From Mesoflavibacter zeaxanthinifaciens DSM 18436 (GTDB taxonomy: Bacteria; Bacteroidota; Bacteroidia; Flavobacteriales; Flavobacteriaceae), in the NCBI RefSeq assembly GCF_000422365.1, contig NZ_AULQ01000010.1, positions 1 through 64,000 on the forward strand: a stretch of DNA of 64,000 bases. The letters are read 5' to 3'. Below the pieces are notes generated by a model. The model had not been told where the DNA came from, did not search any database, and was given only the letters and a program-made list of their open reading frames with translations. Position numbers and translations under genes: made by a program. Positions 50,697-60,141 of the stretch are shown in pieces. Every line of letters starts with the position of its first letter. Position 1 is the stretch's first letter.

Positions 50697-53198
50697 ATGA
50701 ATAGACTTCTTTCTGCCCTTTTTTTTCTTTTTAGCATCATTTCTGCGTTAGCACAAACCAAAGTTAGTGGTCAAGTTTTTGACGCATCAAATAATCCGGT
50801 GCCTTTTGCAAATGTAATTTTTAAAGGTTCTTCAATAGGAGTAATAACTAATGAAGAAGGTACATTTTATATTGAAGATGAAAACAATTGGGACGTATTA
50901 AAAATATCTTTTATTGGTTTTGAAACTCAAGAAATTCAACTTAAAAAAAGAGTAACTTATCAGTTAAAGGTGACGCTTCAAGAAGAAGCTGCTGCATTAG
51001 ATGAAGTGGTTATTGTTTCAGGAAAACAACCTAAAAAGAACAATCCTGCAATTGATATTTTAAGAAAAATATGGGCAAATAAACGTAGTAATGGACTTAA
51101 GCAGTACAAACAATACCAATATGATAAATACGAAAAGGTAGAATTTGACCTTAACACCATAGATAGTTCGCTAATAGATAGTAAGTTGTTTAAAGGTATG
51201 GAGTTTGTATTTGATCAAGTAGATACTTCTAAAGTTACAGGTAAAACGTATTTACCAATGTTTATTAACGAAGCTGCTAGTGAGGTTTATGGTGATAATG
51301 TAATTAATGAAAAACGAGAAATTTTAAAAGGAAATAAAAACTCAGGATTTAGCAATAACCAAGTGATTATTGATTTTGTAGACGATTTGTATTCAGACTA
51401 TGATGTGTATGATAACTATTTAAAGTTTTTTGATAAAAGCTTTGTTAGTCCAATCTCTCGTACCGGAATACAAACGTATAATTACGTCCTTTCAGATAGT
51501 GCATATATTGATAACAAATGGTGTTATAATATTATTTATTATCCTAGACGTAAAAACGAACTTACTTTTAAAGGCGATTTTTGGGTAGCAGATACCACAT
51601 TTGCATTAAAAAACATCAATATGCAAGCCTCTAAAAGCGCCAATATAAATTGGGTGAAAGAAATTTATATAGAGCAAGATTTTGAAGTGTTAAACGATTC
51701 AGTCTTTTTAATAAAAAGAGATTATTTTATGTCAGATTTTGCTTTTAATAAAAAGGAAAAATCTAGAGGAATTTACGGAAAACGCACAACACTTTACGAT
51801 AATTACAAGTTTGATAAAGAAAAAGATCCTAAATTTTACAAGCAAAAAGTTTATAGCTTTGATGAAGATATCTATAATCAAGATGATACTTTTTGGGATA
51901 AAAACCGCATGGAGTCCTTAAGTAAAGACGAAAAAGGTGTTTACGTCATGTTAGATTCTTTAAAAAAGACTAAAAAATTTAAAAGACTTTACAACTTAGG
52001 AAGCATTTTAGCATCTGGTTATATAGAGTTTGATGATTTAAATTTAGACTACGGACCTATATTTTCAACCTTTGGTTATAATGAAGTTGAAGGTGTTAGA
52101 TTAAGAGCTGGCGGACGTACTTATTTTGGGCAAAATGATTTATGGCGTATAGAAGGATTTACAGCGTACGGTTTTAGAGACAATAAGTTTAAATATGGTA
52201 TTTCAGGAAAATGGCTATTAGATAAAAAAAGCAGATTGATAATTTCTGGAGGAAACCGTCGTGATGTAGAACAAATTGGTGCAAGTCTAACTAATAGCAC
52301 AGATGTTTTAGGACGAAGTTTGGCAAGTTCATCCGTTGTTGGAACAGGAATAAACGATAAATTAACCAATATTAACCTAAGTACTCTAGCAATAGAAGCA
52401 GAGCCATTAAGAAACTTTGTAACTCGCTTAAGTGGAAGTTATCGAACCTTAGAGTCTGCTTCAAAAACCTTTAGTTTAGATTATTATACAGACGCAACTC
52501 AAACAACAACAAAATCTGAAGTAAAACAATACGAAACCGCAATCTCATTATCTTACTTTCCAAAAAGAGAAATGACAGGTTTTGGTGTAGAACGAAGAAC
52601 AAAAAACGATGATTTTGCAAGGCTTTTTGCGCAGATTTCTATAGGCGATCAAAGTATTTTAAATAGTGATTTTGATTATACTAAAGTTCAATTTTCATAT
52701 ACGCAACCTTGGGCTATTGGTGGTTTTGGTAGACTGTACACAACCGTAGAAGCAGGTAAGACTTTTGGAGAAGTTCCTTTAGGTTTGTTAAGTGTTGTAC
52801 CAGGTAACCAAAGTTATTTTTCAATATATAATACTTTTTCAAACCTTGATTTTTATGAGTTTGTTACCGATGAATATGCAACACTTCATATAGAACATAA
52901 CTTTAACGGAAGATTATTTTCGCGTATTCCATTCTTAAAAAAATATAATTTAAGAGCTATTCTAGGAGCAAGAGGTGTTATTGGTAATATATCTCAAGAC
53001 AACAGAAATATTAACGCTTCAGGATTAATTTATGAAGCTCCAAACAGAAAACCTTACTATGAGTATAGTTTTGGTGTAGGAAACATTTTTAAAGTCTTTA
53101 GAATAGATTTTAATTTTAGAGGTAATTATACAGATCCTGTTTTATACCCAGATGCTAGAAAGTTTGGAGTAACCGGTAGTTTTGGTTTTTATTTTTAA
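50697..53198 (+). CDS. DUF5686 and carboxypeptidase-regulatory-like domain outer-membrane protein
   Basis: 833 residues. A signal peptide (1-20, 'SIISALAQ') is followed by a carboxypeptidase-like domain (about 22-100: 'VSGQVFDASNNPVPFANVIFKGSSIGVITNEEGTFYI' to 'ISFIGFETQEIQL'), 'DEVVIVSGKQPKKNNPAIDILRKIWANKR', and a long DUF5686 barrel region ending 'FGVTGSFGFYF' with a terminal Phe. The family resembles a TonB-receptor-like barrel but lacks a clear plug. Function is unknown. It is preceded by the pdhB terminator, so it needs its own promoter; the available gap is only 78 bp. Domain assignment is firm. Confidence 0.88.
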   Translation: MNRLLSALFFLFSIISALAQTKVSGQVFDASNNPVPFANVIFKGSSIGVITNEEGTFYIEDENNWDVLKISFIGFETQEIQLKKRVTYQLKVTLQEEAAALDEVVIVSGKQPKKNNPAIDILRKIWANKRSNGLKQYKQYQYDKYEKVEFDLNTIDSSLIDSKLFKGMEFVFDQVDTSKVTGKTYLPMFINEAASEVYGDNVINEKREILKGNKNSGFSNNQVIIDFVDDLYSDYDVYDNYLKFFDKSFVSPISRTGIQTYNYVLSDSAYIDNKWCYNIIYYPRRKNELTFKGDFWVADTTFALKNINMQASKSANINWVKEIYIEQDFEVLNDSVFLIKRDYFMSDFAFNKKEKSRGIYGKRTTLYDNYKFDKEKDPKFYKQKVYSFDEDIYNQDDTFWDKNRMESLSKDEKGVYVMLDSLKKTKKFKRLYNLGSILASGYIEFDDLNLDYGPIFSTFGYNEVEGVRLRAGGRTYFGQNDLWRIEGFTAYGFRDNKFKYGISGKWLLDKKSRLIISGGNRRDVEQIGASLTNSTDVLGRSLASSSVVGTGINDKLTNINLSTLAIEAEPLRNFVTRLSGSYRTLESASKTFSLDYYTDATQTTTKSEVKQYETAISLSYFPKREMTGFGVERRTKNDDFARLFAQISIGDQSILNSDFDYTKVQFSYTQPWAIGGFGRLYTTVEAGKTFGEVPLGLLSVVPGNQSYFSIYNTFSNLDFYEFVTDEYATLHIEHNFNGRLFSRIPFLKKYNLRAILGARGVIGNISQDNRNINASGLIYEAPNRKPYYEYSFGVGNIFKVFRIDFNFRGNYTDPVLYPDARKFGVTGSFGFYF

Positions 53199-53257
53199 AA
53201 AAGAATGCGCTATAGGTAAGTTACTATATCAATTTTCCAAAGTCAAACTATTTTCTC

Positions 53258-53288
53258 TTGCCTAAACCTAAATAATCACTTACTTTTG
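53258..53288 (+). promoter_or_regulatory. Promoter of ppa
   Basis: TTG at 53258-53260 and TACTTTTG at 53281-53288 with 20 bp between match the Bacteroidetes consensus. The leader to the ATG at 53350 would be about 55 bases and contains no obvious fold. Confidence 0.7.
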
Positions 53289-53349
53289 CATCCCTTATTT
53301 TTAGATAGTTAATAAATAAATAACGCTATTAGCGTATAAAATAATTAAG

Positions 53350-53877
53350 ATGAGCCCAAAAGGAGAAACAACATTTGATGCTTTAGTAGAAATTCCTAAA
53401 GGAAGCAGAAACAAATATGAATATGATTTTGATTTAAAAAAAATACGTTTTGACCGTATGCTATTCTCTTCGATGATGTATCCAGGAGATTACGGATTTA
53501 TACCACAAACATTAGCCTTAGATGGTGACCCGTTAGACGTTTTAATTTTAGGGCATGAGCCTACGTTTCCTATGTGTGTTGTAGAGGTAAAACCAATCGG
53601 AGTATTCCATATGGCTGATGAAAAAGGTCCAGACGAAAAAATAGTTTGCGTGCCAGTATCTGATCCAATTTGGAATTCTAAAAATGATATATCAGATATT
53701 AATCCTCACCGTTTAGATGAGATTACTCATTTCTTCCAAGTTTACAAAGATTTAGAAAAAAAGAAAGTAGATGTTGGAAGTTGGGGAGATGCAAAAGAAG
53801 CTTACGAAATTGTAAGCAAATGCGTAGATAGATACGAAAACAGCGAGCATAAAGCAAACGGCGATTTCTTAATCTAA
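53350..53877 (+). CDS. ppa: Inorganic pyrophosphatase (soluble, family I)
   Basis: 175 residues: 'EIPKGSRNKYEYDFDLKKIRFDRMLFSSMMYPGDYGFIPQTLALDGDPLDVLILG' contains the family I active-site aspartates ('DGDPLDVL'). 'ICPVSDP'-like 'CVPVSDPIW' and 'DITHFFQVYKDLE' type segments follow. It hydrolyses cytoplasmic pyrophosphate made by polymer synthesis. It lies 145 bp upstream of the membrane pyrophosphatase hppA with a terminator between, so the two enzymes for the same substrate are neighbours but separately ended. Confidence 0.96.
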   Translation: MSPKGETTFDALVEIPKGSRNKYEYDFDLKKIRFDRMLFSSMMYPGDYGFIPQTLALDGDPLDVLILGHEPTFPMCVVEVKPIGVFHMADEKGPDEKIVCVPVSDPIWNSKNDISDINPHRLDEITHFFQVYKDLEKKKVDVGSWGDAKEAYEIVSKCVDRYENSEHKANGDFLI

Positions 53878-53932
53878 GTTAATAAAATTATACCCGCTAA
53901 AAACGGAGATTTTATAAACATTTTAAATATTC

Positions 53933-53966
53933 AAAACCCTTACATATTGATTGTAAGGGTTTTTGT
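53933..53966 (+). terminator. Intrinsic terminator after ppa
   Basis: Stem AAAACCCTTACA/TGTAAGGGTTTT (53933-53944, 53952-53963) with a 7-base loop, ending in T5. It lies 55 bp after the ppa stop and before hppA. Confidence 0.88.
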
Positions 53967-54022
53967 ATTAGATTCCATTTTGTTACATTTACGATAATTA
54001 ACACTAACAAATCAAAATAAAT

Positions 54023-56485
54023 ATGGAATCAAACATGATTTATTTGCCAATAGCATTGGCAATTCTCGGACTTGTTTTTATGTTCGTTAAAATGGCTTGG
54101 GTAAAAAAACAAGCTGCTGGGAACGAGAAAATGCAAGGTATCTCTAAAGCTATAAAAGAAGGAGCTTTAGCATTTCTAAATGCAGAATACAGATTATTAG
54201 CAATATTTGTAGTCATTGCTTCAATTGCATTATTTGGAATATCTCAAGTTGTATCAACAACTAGTTGGATGATTATTCCTGCATTTATTATCGGAGCTGT
54301 TTTTTCTGCTTTAGCAGGAAATATAGGAATGAGAATTGCTACAGACGCTAACGCACGTACTGCCGAAGCTGCAAAAACAAGTTTACCACAAGCGTTAAAA
54401 GTGTCTTTTGGTGGTGGAACAGTAATGGGATTAGGAGTTGCTAGTTTAGCAGTTTTAGGGCTTAGTTTGTTATTCTTATTGTTCTTAGGACAATTTATGG
54501 GTAATGAAGGTTCTTTTTATAAAAATATGACTATCGTTTTAGAAACCTTAGCTGGTTTTTCTTTAGGAGCAGAATCTATCGCACTTTTTGCTCGTGTTGG
54601 TGGTGGTATCTATACTAAAGCTGCAGATGTTGGTGCCGATTTAGTTGGAAAAGTAGAAGCAGGTATACCAGAAGACGATCCGCGTAATCCAGCAACAATT
54701 GCAGATAACGTAGGAGATAATGTTGGTGATGTTGCCGGTATGGGCGCAGATTTATTTGGTAGCTACGTCGCAACAGTTTTAGCAGCAATGGTATTAGGTA
54801 ACTATATCATAAAAGATATGGCAGATGCTGGTACTGTGTTAGAATCTTTTAACGGTATGGGACCAATCTTGCTACCAATAGTCATAGCTGGTGTTGGTAT
54901 TTTGGCTTCAATTATAGGGACGTTTTTAGTTAGAATTTCTTCAAATGAAGCTAAAGAGTCTCAAGTTCAAAAAGCACTAGATGTAGGAAACTGGGTTTCG
55001 ATAGGTATTACACTTGCTGCAAGTTGGTTCTTAATTCGTTGGATGTTACCAGAAACAATACAAATGAGCTTCTTTGGGGAAGGTGTAAAAGCTATTCCGT
55101 CAAGACATGTCTTTTATGCAGCTATGATTGGATTAGCAGTAGGCGCATTAATCTCTATGGTAACAGCACATTACACAAGTTTAGGTAAAAAACCAGTTTT
55201 AGATATCGTAAAAAATAGTTCTACAGGAGCGGCAACAAATATTATTGCAGGTTTAGCGGTAGGAATGAAATCTACTTTCTTATCTGTAATTTTATTTGCA
55301 GCAGCAATTTATGGGTCGTATGCATTAGCAGGATTTTATGGTGTTGCATTAGCAGCTTCTGCAATGATGGCAACAACAGCAATGCAGTTAGCAATAGATG
55401 CGTTTGGACCAATAGCAGATAATGCTGGTGGAGTAGCAGAAATGAGCGAGCTTGAGCCACACGTAAGAGAACGTACAGATATTTTAGATTCGGTTGGTAA
55501 CACAACTGCAGCAGTAGGTAAAGGTTTTGCAATAGCATCTGCAGCCTTAACAGCGTTAGCGCTATTTGCTGCTTATGTAACTTTTACAGGTATTGATGGT
55601 ATTAACATTTTTAAGGCAGATGTGTTAGCCATGTTATTTGTTGGAGGTATGATTCCTGTAATTTTCTCTGCATTAGCTATGCAATCTGTAGGTAAAGCAG
55701 CAATGGAAATGGTACAAGAAGTGCGTCGTCAGTTTAAAGAAATTCCGGGGATTATGGAAGGAACTGGTACGCCAGAATATGCAAAATGTGTAGATATTTC
55801 TACTAAAGCAGCATTAAAAGAAATGATTTTACCAGGATTAATAACGATAATAACACCAATAATTATCGGATTAATTTTTAAGGCAGAAGCATTAGGAGGT
55901 TATATGGCTGGTGTTTGTGTGTCTGGTGTTATGTGGGCAATTTTCCAGAACAATGCTGGTGGTGCATGGGACAATGCTAAAAAATCTTTTGAAGCAGGTG
56001 TTGAAATAGATGGAAAAATGGAGTATAAAGGTAGTGAAGCGCATAAAGCAGCAGTTACTGGAGATACTGTCGGAGATCCATTTAAAGATACATCAGGACC
56101 ATCTATGAATATTTTAATTAAGTTAACCTGTCTAGTAGGATTAGTAATAGCTCCAATCCTAGGAAATCACGATGTTGAAGAAGGTATGGCAATGAATAAA
56201 GATGTTGAGGTTACAGTAAATAATAATGTGGCAAGTAATCAAAAAGAGGTGAAAGTTAAAGTTATTATGGAAAAAAATAATGACGGAACTGTAACTGCAA
56301 ACGTAACATCAACAACAGTTAGTAACGGAGAATCTTTTGTGAAAAAGCACGTTTTTACAGGAACAGAAGAAGAAGTTAATGCAAAAATTAATGCTTTAGA
56401 AAATGCTAAAGACAGCAATAACAAAAAAGTGAATAAGCAAATAGAAGTTACAAAAGAAGAGATTAAAAACTTACCTCAAGCTTAA
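54023..56485 (+). CDS. hppA: Membrane-bound proton- or sodium-translocating pyrophosphatase
   Basis: 820 residues with ~16 membrane helices. The substrate site is '[42 protein letters not shown]'; the second site holds '[43 protein letters not shown]' and the third '[14 protein letters not shown]'. The 'GNTTAA' sequence, with Ala where K+-independent enzymes have Lys, indicates the K+-dependent class (family knowledge). Whether Na+ or H+ is pumped cannot be settled by eye. After '[10 protein letters not shown]' a soluble ~95-residue extension follows ('[35 protein letters not shown]') that standard enzymes lack. Two pyrophosphatases adjoin here. Confidence 0.96.
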   Translation: MESNMIYLPIALAILGLVFMFVKMAWVKKQAAGNEKMQGISKAIKEGALAFLNAEYRLLAIFVVIASIALFGISQVVSTTSWMIIPAFIIGAVFSALAGNIGMRIATDANARTAEAAKTSLPQALKVSFGGGTVMGLGVASLAVLGLSLLFLLFLGQFMGNEGSFYKNMTIVLETLAGFSLGAESIALFARVGGGIYTKAADVGADLVGKVEAGIPEDDPRNPATIADNVGDNVGDVAGMGADLFGSYVATVLAAMVLGNYIIKDMADAGTVLESFNGMGPILLPIVIAGVGILASIIGTFLVRISSNEAKESQVQKALDVGNWVSIGITLAASWFLIRWMLPETIQMSFFGEGVKAIPSRHVFYAAMIGLAVGALISMVTAHYTSLGKKPVLDIVKNSSTGAATNIIAGLAVGMKSTFLSVILFAAAIYGSYALAGFYGVALAASAMMATTAMQLAIDAFGPIADNAGGVAEMSELEPHVRERTDILDSVGNTTAAVGKGFAIASAALTALALFAAYVTFTGIDGINIFKADVLAMLFVGGMIPVIFSALAMQSVGKAAMEMVQEVRRQFKEIPGIMEGTGTPEYAKCVDISTKAALKEMILPGLITIITPIIIGLIFKAEALGGYMAGVCVSGVMWAIFQNNAGGAWDNAKKSFEAGVEIDGKMEYKGSEAHKAAVTGDTVGDPFKDTSGPSMNILIKLTCLVGLVIAPILGNHDVEEGMAMNKDVEVTVNNNVASNQKEVKVKVIMEKNNDGTVTANVTSTTVSNGESFVKKHVFTGTEEEVNAKINALENAKDSNNKKVNKQIEVTKEEIKNLPQA

Positions 56486-56510
56486 TACTTTAAGTATTAT
56501 AAAATTAAAG

Positions 56511-56540
56511 ACCTGCTATTGTTTTTAGCAGGTTTTTTTT
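56511..56540 (+). terminator. Intrinsic terminator after hppA
   Basis: Stem ACCTGCTA/TAGCAGGT (56511-56518, 56526-56533) with a 7-base loop, followed by T7. A TTG-start extension of the next frame would begin inside it, which supports the downstream ATG start of the App1 gene. Confidence 0.88.
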
Positions 56541-56544
56541 GTGT

Positions 56545-56552
56545 TATATTTG
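56545..56552 (+). promoter_or_regulatory. -7 element of the App1-like gene
   Basis: TATATTTG matches TAnnTTTG exactly, only 9 bp before the ATG at 56561. A TTG at 56519-56521 lies 23 bp upstream. Transcription would begin within a few bases of the ATG, so the message may be nearly leaderless. Confidence 0.6.
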
Positions 56553-56560
56553 AATCTAAT

Positions 56561-57562
56561 ATGAGCTGGTTTAAAAAAGATCCGTTACAAATAATTTCAT
56601 TTTTAAGTTATGGTACACAAAACCATTTCTATATACGTGGTCGCGCTTTAGAAGACGAAACTATTAATTTAGAAGAAAAAAGCTTGTGGAATCTTATCCT
56701 TAATACTTGGAAGCGTTTTGAAACCGACGAAATTAAAAACACCAAACTAAAAATAACCTTACCAGACAACAGGGTTTATTATACAAAAACCGATAAAGAT
56801 GGATACTATAAAATAGATGTTAGTAATGAAGATTTAAAACATCTAGTTAATGAAGAAGGCTGGTTAAATTTTGAGCTTTCTTACGATGAACCTAACATAA
56901 AACGTACCATTCAAAAAGAAAACCGTTTTAAAGGTGAAATGTTAATACCTGCTAAAGATGCAGATTTTGGTGTAATAAGTGACATTGATGATACGATTAT
57001 TCATACCGGAGTAGCTTCATTTTTAAAATGGCGTGTTATTTTTAATACCTTTTTAAAACATGTACAAAGTAGAATGCCTTTAGAAGGAGCAGCAGAGTTT
57101 TATCATCTTTTACATCGTGGTACAACTGGTAAAAAGGCTAATCCTATATTTTATGTAAGTCATAGTCCATGGAATTTATACAGATATTTAGAGTTTTTTT
57201 TAAAAACTAACAACTTTCCTAAAGGACCAATATTGCTTCGTAGTTTTAGAACTATTTTTAAAAAGAAAACATCTACTTGCAAGCCTCAAAAACAACTAGA
57301 AATTACTAATATTTTAAATACCTATCCTAATCTACCTTTTGTATTAATTGGAGATAGTAGTGAGCATGATCCAGATATTTATTTAGAGTTAGTCAATAGT
57401 TTTCCTAACCGTATTAAAGTTGTTTATTTACGTAGTGTATTACATAAACAGAAAATGCAGCGTGTTAAAAAGCTATTGGCAGATTACAGTATTCCTGTTA
57501 TGTTAGTAGACAACAGCAAAGAAGCTATTGCGCATGCTAAAGGTTTAGGTATTATTAAGTAA
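56561..57562 (+). CDS. App1-like phosphatase domain (DUF2183) protein
   Basis: 333 residues from ATG 56561; a TTG at 56519 would start inside a terminator and was rejected. A beta-rich N-part ('FLSYGTQNHFYIRGRALEDE', 'LKITLPDNRVYYTKTDKDGYY') precedes the HAD-type phosphatase motif 'GVISDIDDTIIHTGV' (D141-I-D143-D-T). Later marks are 'FYVSHSPWNLYRYLEFFL', 'GPILLRSF' and 'FVLIGDSSEHDPDIY'. Yeast App1 is a phosphatidate phosphatase acting at actin patches; bacterial members are assumed to hydrolyse phosphate esters, substrate unknown. A repeat follows the stop. Confidence 0.88.
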   Translation: MSWFKKDPLQIISFLSYGTQNHFYIRGRALEDETINLEEKSLWNLILNTWKRFETDEIKNTKLKITLPDNRVYYTKTDKDGYYKIDVSNEDLKHLVNEEGWLNFELSYDEPNIKRTIQKENRFKGEMLIPAKDADFGVISDIDDTIIHTGVASFLKWRVIFNTFLKHVQSRMPLEGAAEFYHLLHRGTTGKKANPIFYVSHSPWNLYRYLEFFLKTNNFPKGPILLRSFRTIFKKKTSTCKPQKQLEITNILNTYPNLPFVLIGDSSEHDPDIYLELVNSFPNRIKVVYLRSVLHKQKMQRVKKLLADYSIPVMLVDNSKEAIAHAKGLGIIK

Positions 57563-57563
57563 A

Positions 57564-57649
57564 CCCGCGTTAAGGATTGAAGTGAAAAACCCACAGCGAA
57601 GCATGAGCGAGGATTTGTAACGTAAAGCCTGACCCTTTAGGGTAACGCC
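57564..57649 (-). repeat. Interspersed repeat, GGCGTTACC...TAACGC family, copy 3
   Basis: 86 bp in reverse orientation. On the minus strand it begins GGCGTTACCCTAAAGGGTCA and ends CAATCCTTAACGCGGG; the centre is unrelated to copies 1 and 2. It lies between the convergent App1 and nucleoside kinase stop codons, starting 2 bp after one and ending 10 bp before the other. Confidence 0.85.
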
Positions 57650-57658
57650 AAAAAAAAT

Positions 57659-58273
57659 CTAAAATAATCCGTTAATTTGCGCGTCTATTTTATTAATGAT
57701 ATTACCTAAGTCTTCAGGATTTGCTACAAAATCTAAATTATCTACGTCAATTATTAATAAGTTTCCTTTGTCATAATTATGTATCCAAGCTTCGTAACGC
57801 TCATTAAGTCGGCTTAAATAATCGATGCTTATAGAGTTTTCATAATCACGACCTCTTTTGTGGATTTGAGCTACTAAATTTTGAATAGAACTACGTAAAT
57901 ATATCAATAAGTCTGGACCTGGTACAAAAGATTGCATAAGATCAAAAAGTGATTTGTAATTTTCATAATCACGATTTGTCATTAGTCCCATAGCATGAAG
58001 GTTAGGTGCAAAAATATGTGCATCTTCGTAAATGGTACGGTCTTGTATAATGTCTTTACCACTTTCGTTTATTTGGGTGACTTGTCTAAAACGACTATTT
58101 AAAAAATAAACTTGTAGGTTAAAACTCCAACGTTCCATTTGGTTATAAAAATCGTCTAAATATGGGTTGTCTACAACATCTTCTAATTGAGCTTCCCAGT
58201 TAAAGTGTTTAGCTAATAATTTGGTTAGCGTAGTTTTACCTGCGCCTATATTTCCTGCTACAGCAACGTGCAT
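57659..58273 (-). CDS. Deoxynucleoside kinase
   Basis: 204 residues: P-loop G7-NIGAGK-T14, 'EDVVDNPYLDDFYNQMERWSFNLQVYFLNSRF' (substrate pocket), the D78-R79 motif 'IIQDRTIYEDAHIF', 'DLLIYLRSSIQNLVAQIHKRGRDYE' (lid arginines) and 'LLIIDVDNLDF'. It phosphorylates deoxynucleosides for salvage; which base cannot be told, although such flavobacterial enzymes commonly use purines or pyrimidines. It is a complete stand-alone enzyme, in contrast to the fused kinase at 29781 whose DR motif is altered. It lies 2 bp after the upstream secreted-protein gene, so the pair is co-translated. Confidence 0.92.
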   Translation of the reverse strand: MHVAVAGNIGAGKTTLTKLLAKHFNWEAQLEDVVDNPYLDDFYNQMERWSFNLQVYFLNSRFRQVTQINESGKDIIQDRTIYEDAHIFAPNLHAMGLMTNRDYENYKSLFDLMQSFVPGPDLLIYLRSSIQNLVAQIHKRGRDYENSISIDYLSRLNERYEAWIHNYDKGNLLIIDVDNLDFVANPEDLGNIINKIDAQINGLF

Positions 58274-58275
58274 AA

Positions 58276-59055
58276 TTAGTCGGTTTTAAGTTGAAATTTA
58301 GATAAAAAATTAAGGGTGTAAATATACAGGATTTGATTGGTTACAAAAAACTGTTTTATTAACATATTTGAAGTTTTGATTTCTTTTTGTGTTTGGTCTT
58401 TTGAGTTGTAATAGATTAACCCATCATTGGTTTTTATGATTAAATTTTCTTTAGTGGCTTGAAGTTTTGTAAAACCAGTGTTTGGTATTTTATAAACTAA
58501 GCTACCAAAGTAGTTATAGCAGTATAAAAAATTATCTGTTAGTAACCAACAGTAGTTATAATTACTAGTAAGGTCTAAAACTTTAGAGCTTACAGGTATA
58601 GTTTTGTATCGTGTTTTTTTAGTTTGAAAATCAAATAATTCTAAATACTGAAAGTCTTGATTGTAAATCCAAATAGTATTATCAAAACCAGTAGTGATAT
58701 GGGTGATGTTTTTATAATTTTCAGCAGAATTAAAATCAATTTTTGCTACTTCAGCTAGACGGTTGTCAAGAATAATAACCGTATTAAAGTCCGAATAAAA
58801 CAAATTAATCTTTAAAGAGTTAAAAGCGTTAGCACTAGTAATTTGACCTAACTGAAAGTTACTATAGTTTAAAGTGTCTTTGCTAGTCGCTTTTTTAAAG
58901 GTGTTGTTTTTAATAAAGTAAGTTGCTTCAAAATTATCTATGCCAACTAGCCAATCTGCTTTTAGAGACTTTTTTTCAATAAGAGTAGTAGTGATTTCTT
59001 CTTGAGCAAAACAAGAAGAGCTAACAAAAGCAAGTAAAATTAAAAGCTGTTTCAT
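58276..59055 (-). CDS. Secreted protein of unknown function, propeller-like
   Basis: 259 residues from ATG 59055; an upstream TTG at 59079 adds only eight residues before the signal peptide. Signal peptide 'LLILLAFVSSSCFAQ' (a Cys at its end could make it a lipoprotein, but no convincing lipobox is seen). The body repeats strands with 'TTGFDNTIWIYNQDFQYLELFDFQTKKTRY', 'NYNYCWLLTDNFLYCYNYFGSLVYKIP' and 'LIIKTNDGLIYYNS', suggesting a beta-propeller-like fold. It precedes the nucleoside kinase by 2 bp; the reason for that pairing is unclear. No family recognised. Confidence 0.7.
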   Translation of the reverse strand: MKQLLILLAFVSSSCFAQEEITTTLIEKKSLKADWLVGIDNFEATYFIKNNTFKKATSKDTLNYSNFQLGQITSANAFNSLKINLFYSDFNTVIILDNRLAEVAKIDFNSAENYKNITHITTGFDNTIWIYNQDFQYLELFDFQTKKTRYKTIPVSSKVLDLTSNYNYCWLLTDNFLYCYNYFGSLVYKIPNTGFTKLQATKENLIIKTNDGLIYYNSKDQTQKEIKTSNMLIKQFFVTNQILYIYTLNFLSKFQLKTD

Positions 59056-59212
59056 TAAGATACAATGTACAAATTTCAAACCATATTTGTAACAAAATCA
59101 GCAATTTTGCTACTAATTTTTTATTAGTAAATAATTAACATTTAACAATTAAACTATTGGTTAATTTCAAAGTCTAATAAAAGATTAAAATTTAATACTT
59201 AAAATTTTTAAA

Positions 59213-60118
59213 ATGAATTTAAGAACTACCTTAAAAACCTATGCATCAATATTTATTATGTTGATTGCTTTTGGTTTACATGCCCAAAACGATTTTCAAG
59301 GAGAAGCAGTTTACATGTCAAAAACGACAGTAGATTTAGATAACTTTGGAGGCAGAGAGCTTAGTCCAGAACGTAAGAAAATGATTATGGAGCGTATGAA
59401 ATCTATGCTAGAAAAAACCTTTATACTTACGTTTAACAAAACAGAATCGATGTATAAAGAAGACGAAGCTTTAGAGTCGCCAGCACAAGGAGGAATGCGT
59501 ATGATGGGCGGAATGGGAAGCAGTGGTCCAGTTTATAAAAATGTAAAAACAAACGAGTATTTACAAGATCAAGAGTTTTTTGGTAAGCAGTTTTTAATTA
59601 ACGATAGTTTACCAAAATACGAATGGAAAATGACAGGCGAAACCAAACAAATTGGTCAATACATGTGTTTTAAAGCAACAGCTGTAAAAAAGGTAGATGC
59701 TGCAGATTGGACAAATATGCGTCGTAGAGATAGAGATGAAGACAAGAAAAAAGATGACGAGAAAGAAGATGCAGAAGTACAAAAAGATAGCACAAAAAAA
59801 GAAGAATTTAAAGATCCATTTGATGATATAGAAATCCCTGAAGAAATAGAGATTACAGCATGGTACACTATGCAAATACCAGTAAGCGCTGGACCTGGAG
59901 AATATTGGGGATTACCAGGATTGATTTTAGAAATAAACTCTGGAAGAACAACTATACTTTGTACTAAAATAACTTTAAATCCTGAAAATAAAAAGGAAAT
60001 CAAAAAACCAACTAAAGGTAAAGAAGTTGGTAGAGAAGAGTATCAAGAAATAGTTAAAAAGAAAATGGAAGAAATGCGTGCCATGTTTAGAGCAAGACGT
60101 GGCGGTAGAAGAAACTAA
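59213..60118 (+). CDS. GLPGLI family secreted protein
   Basis: 301 residues. A signal peptide (1-25, 'IAFGLHAQ') is followed by 'FQGEAVYMSKT' and the family-naming motif G233-LPGLI-238 inside 'GEYWGLPGLILEINSGRTTI'. A charged Asp/Glu/Lys/Arg stretch (about 168-200) lies in the middle and an Arg-rich tail 'MRAMFRARRGGRRN' at the end. GLPGLI proteins are Bacteroidetes-specific exported proteins of unknown function. They are commonly placed beside TonB-dependent receptor-like barrels, as here (gap 23 bp to the next gene), which suggests one functional unit. Confidence 0.92.
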   Translation: MNLRTTLKTYASIFIMLIAFGLHAQNDFQGEAVYMSKTTVDLDNFGGRELSPERKKMIMERMKSMLEKTFILTFNKTESMYKEDEALESPAQGGMRMMGGMGSSGPVYKNVKTNEYLQDQEFFGKQFLINDSLPKYEWKMTGETKQIGQYMCFKATAVKKVDAADWTNMRRRDRDEDKKKDDEKEDAEVQKDSTKKEEFKDPFDDIEIPEEIEITAWYTMQIPVSAGPGEYWGLPGLILEINSGRTTILCTKITLNPENKKEIKKPTKGKEVGREEYQEIVKKKMEEMRAMFRARRGGRRN

Positions 60119-60141
60119 CCAAGTACTTACCAACTTACAAT

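Noticed and set aside
55272-55538. Minus-strand Leu-rich frame inside hppA
   Set aside because: Poly-leucine-like product is what the complement of an Ala/Gly-rich membrane gene gives; no homology recognised.
59609-60003. Two minus-strand frames with hydrophobic or Ser-rich products under the GLPGLI gene
   Set aside because: Complement of a charged Asp/Glu/Lys stretch; no start context and no family pattern.
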